DNA of 64,000 nucleotides from Oryzias latipes (Eukaryota > Chordata > Actinopteri > Beloniformes > Adrianichthyidae), in the NCBI RefSeq assembly GCF_002234675.1, contig NC_019876.2, positions 14,444,829-14,508,828 on the forward strand. Direction: 5' to 3'. Of the stretch, positions 63,348 through 64,000 are shown piece by piece; position 1 is the stretch's first letter, and each line of letters starts with the position of its first letter. Position numbers and translations under genes: made by a program. The notes under the pieces are model-generated. The model was not told the DNA's origin and did not search any database. It worked only from the letters and a program-made list of their open reading frames with translations.

Positions 63348-64000
63348 ATATATAATAACATATGTTAAACATTGTTTGGACTGTTCATCAATGCATCATT
63401 TAAAAAAAATTGACTTGAAAAAAGTTTATCCATGCCTGAAAATTTTACCAGCATCTTTGTGCAGTTCAGTAATGGCATTTTAGTGCTCTTTGAAATTGAG
63501 CTGAAGGTGTCTACATACCATTGACTGGATATGAGAACTGAACCAAGCATGTGTGATGTCACCCTAAAAAACAGCTTACCTCAAGCTCCAACGAAACAAA
63601 GTCAATTCGATCAGTGATTTTTCCAAGTCAGTCAAGTCAACATTTCTGTGGCAAACACTTCCACCAGAAGTGAGCTTGTTGGAAGTCCCCACCCTAACCA
63701 CTTAAAAGCAGGGTCAGGAGAATCTGTCAGTGAAACGATCAGCGTTTGATAACACACTTTTATCAGGGCATTTGATTTGTCAGTTTATAACTAGATTTCA
63801 TGCCCCTTTTTTTTGTCAAGTGATGGCCTGGAATTATGGACTGGAGTCCCTGTTCAATTTTAAAGGCAACTTCTACTATATCTTCATTCAAAATACTGAG
63901 TTTATGTGCTAGTTACTCAAAAACTACACAGTCATGATACACAACTCTTTGTGAGGAGATAGCTTTGTTATGTGTATTCATTTTCTTTTTGTATTACTAC
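63348..64000. other. Downstream flank of the lectin gene
   Basis: No AATAAA is obvious close to the stop. Most of it is a family-C element from 63,519. No further exon is visible before the window ends. Confidence 0.5.
63519..63800. mobile_element. Family C element, partial
   Basis: Begins CATTGACTGGATATGAGAAC and follows the interior of 56,101-56,606 (GTGATGTCACCC, CTCCAACGAAA, GGAAGTCC, ATCTGTCAGT). The right end is lost or outside the window. Confidence 0.65.

Overview
This is a 64 kb window of vertebrate nuclear DNA from a teleost fish. The genes have short coding exons with GT-AG introns, AT-rich introns and spacers, and many short inverted-repeat (MITE-like) elements. The best species guess is a medaka (Oryzias). 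The tp53 model gives 352 aa and agrees with the medaka p53 protein as I remember it. I ran no database search, so the species is an inference.

Six conserved genes occupy positions 1-52,440. In order they are gabarap (+, 5' end missing), gps2 (+), eif5a (-), ybx2-like Y-box protein (+), slc2a4/GLUT4 (-) and tp53 (+). I rebuilt each one exon by exon, and every reading frame closes across the splice sites. The order and relative orientation of gps2, eif5a, ybx2 and slc2a4 match human 17p13.1, where GABARAP and TP53 also lie. The two convergent pairs (gps2/eif5a and ybx2/slc2a4) end tail to tail. These are independent nuclear genes, not an operon. Their roles are autophagy (GABARAP), transcriptional corepression (GPS2), translation (eIF5A), mRNA packaging (Y-box protein), insulin-responsive glucose uptake (GLUT4) and stress response (p53).

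Positions 52,440-64,000 hold a spacer and then the most unusual gene, a two-exon secreted C-type-lectin-like protein of 935 aa (56,788-63,347, +). Its single lectin fold is split by two insertions. One is an asparagine-sequon-rich segment of about 48 aa. The other is a Thr/Ser-rich, mucin-like segment of about 740 aa that contains 19 tandem 22-aa repeats arranged in a 393-bp higher-order repeat. The closing half of the lectin domain follows the mucin region in the same exon. I do not recognise this architecture and consider it the main discovery candidate.

The rest is dominated by mobile DNA. I recognise five or more dispersed repeat families (labelled A to E here), some nested in each other. 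There is also a 2 kb foldback element with arms of about 350 bp in the last tp53 intron, a degraded RTE-type LINE in the lectin intron, retroposon tails, a 626-bp compound tetranucleotide array in an slc2a4 intron, and a palindromic 20-30 bp satellite near 55 kb. I saw no tRNA, rRNA or CRISPR array.
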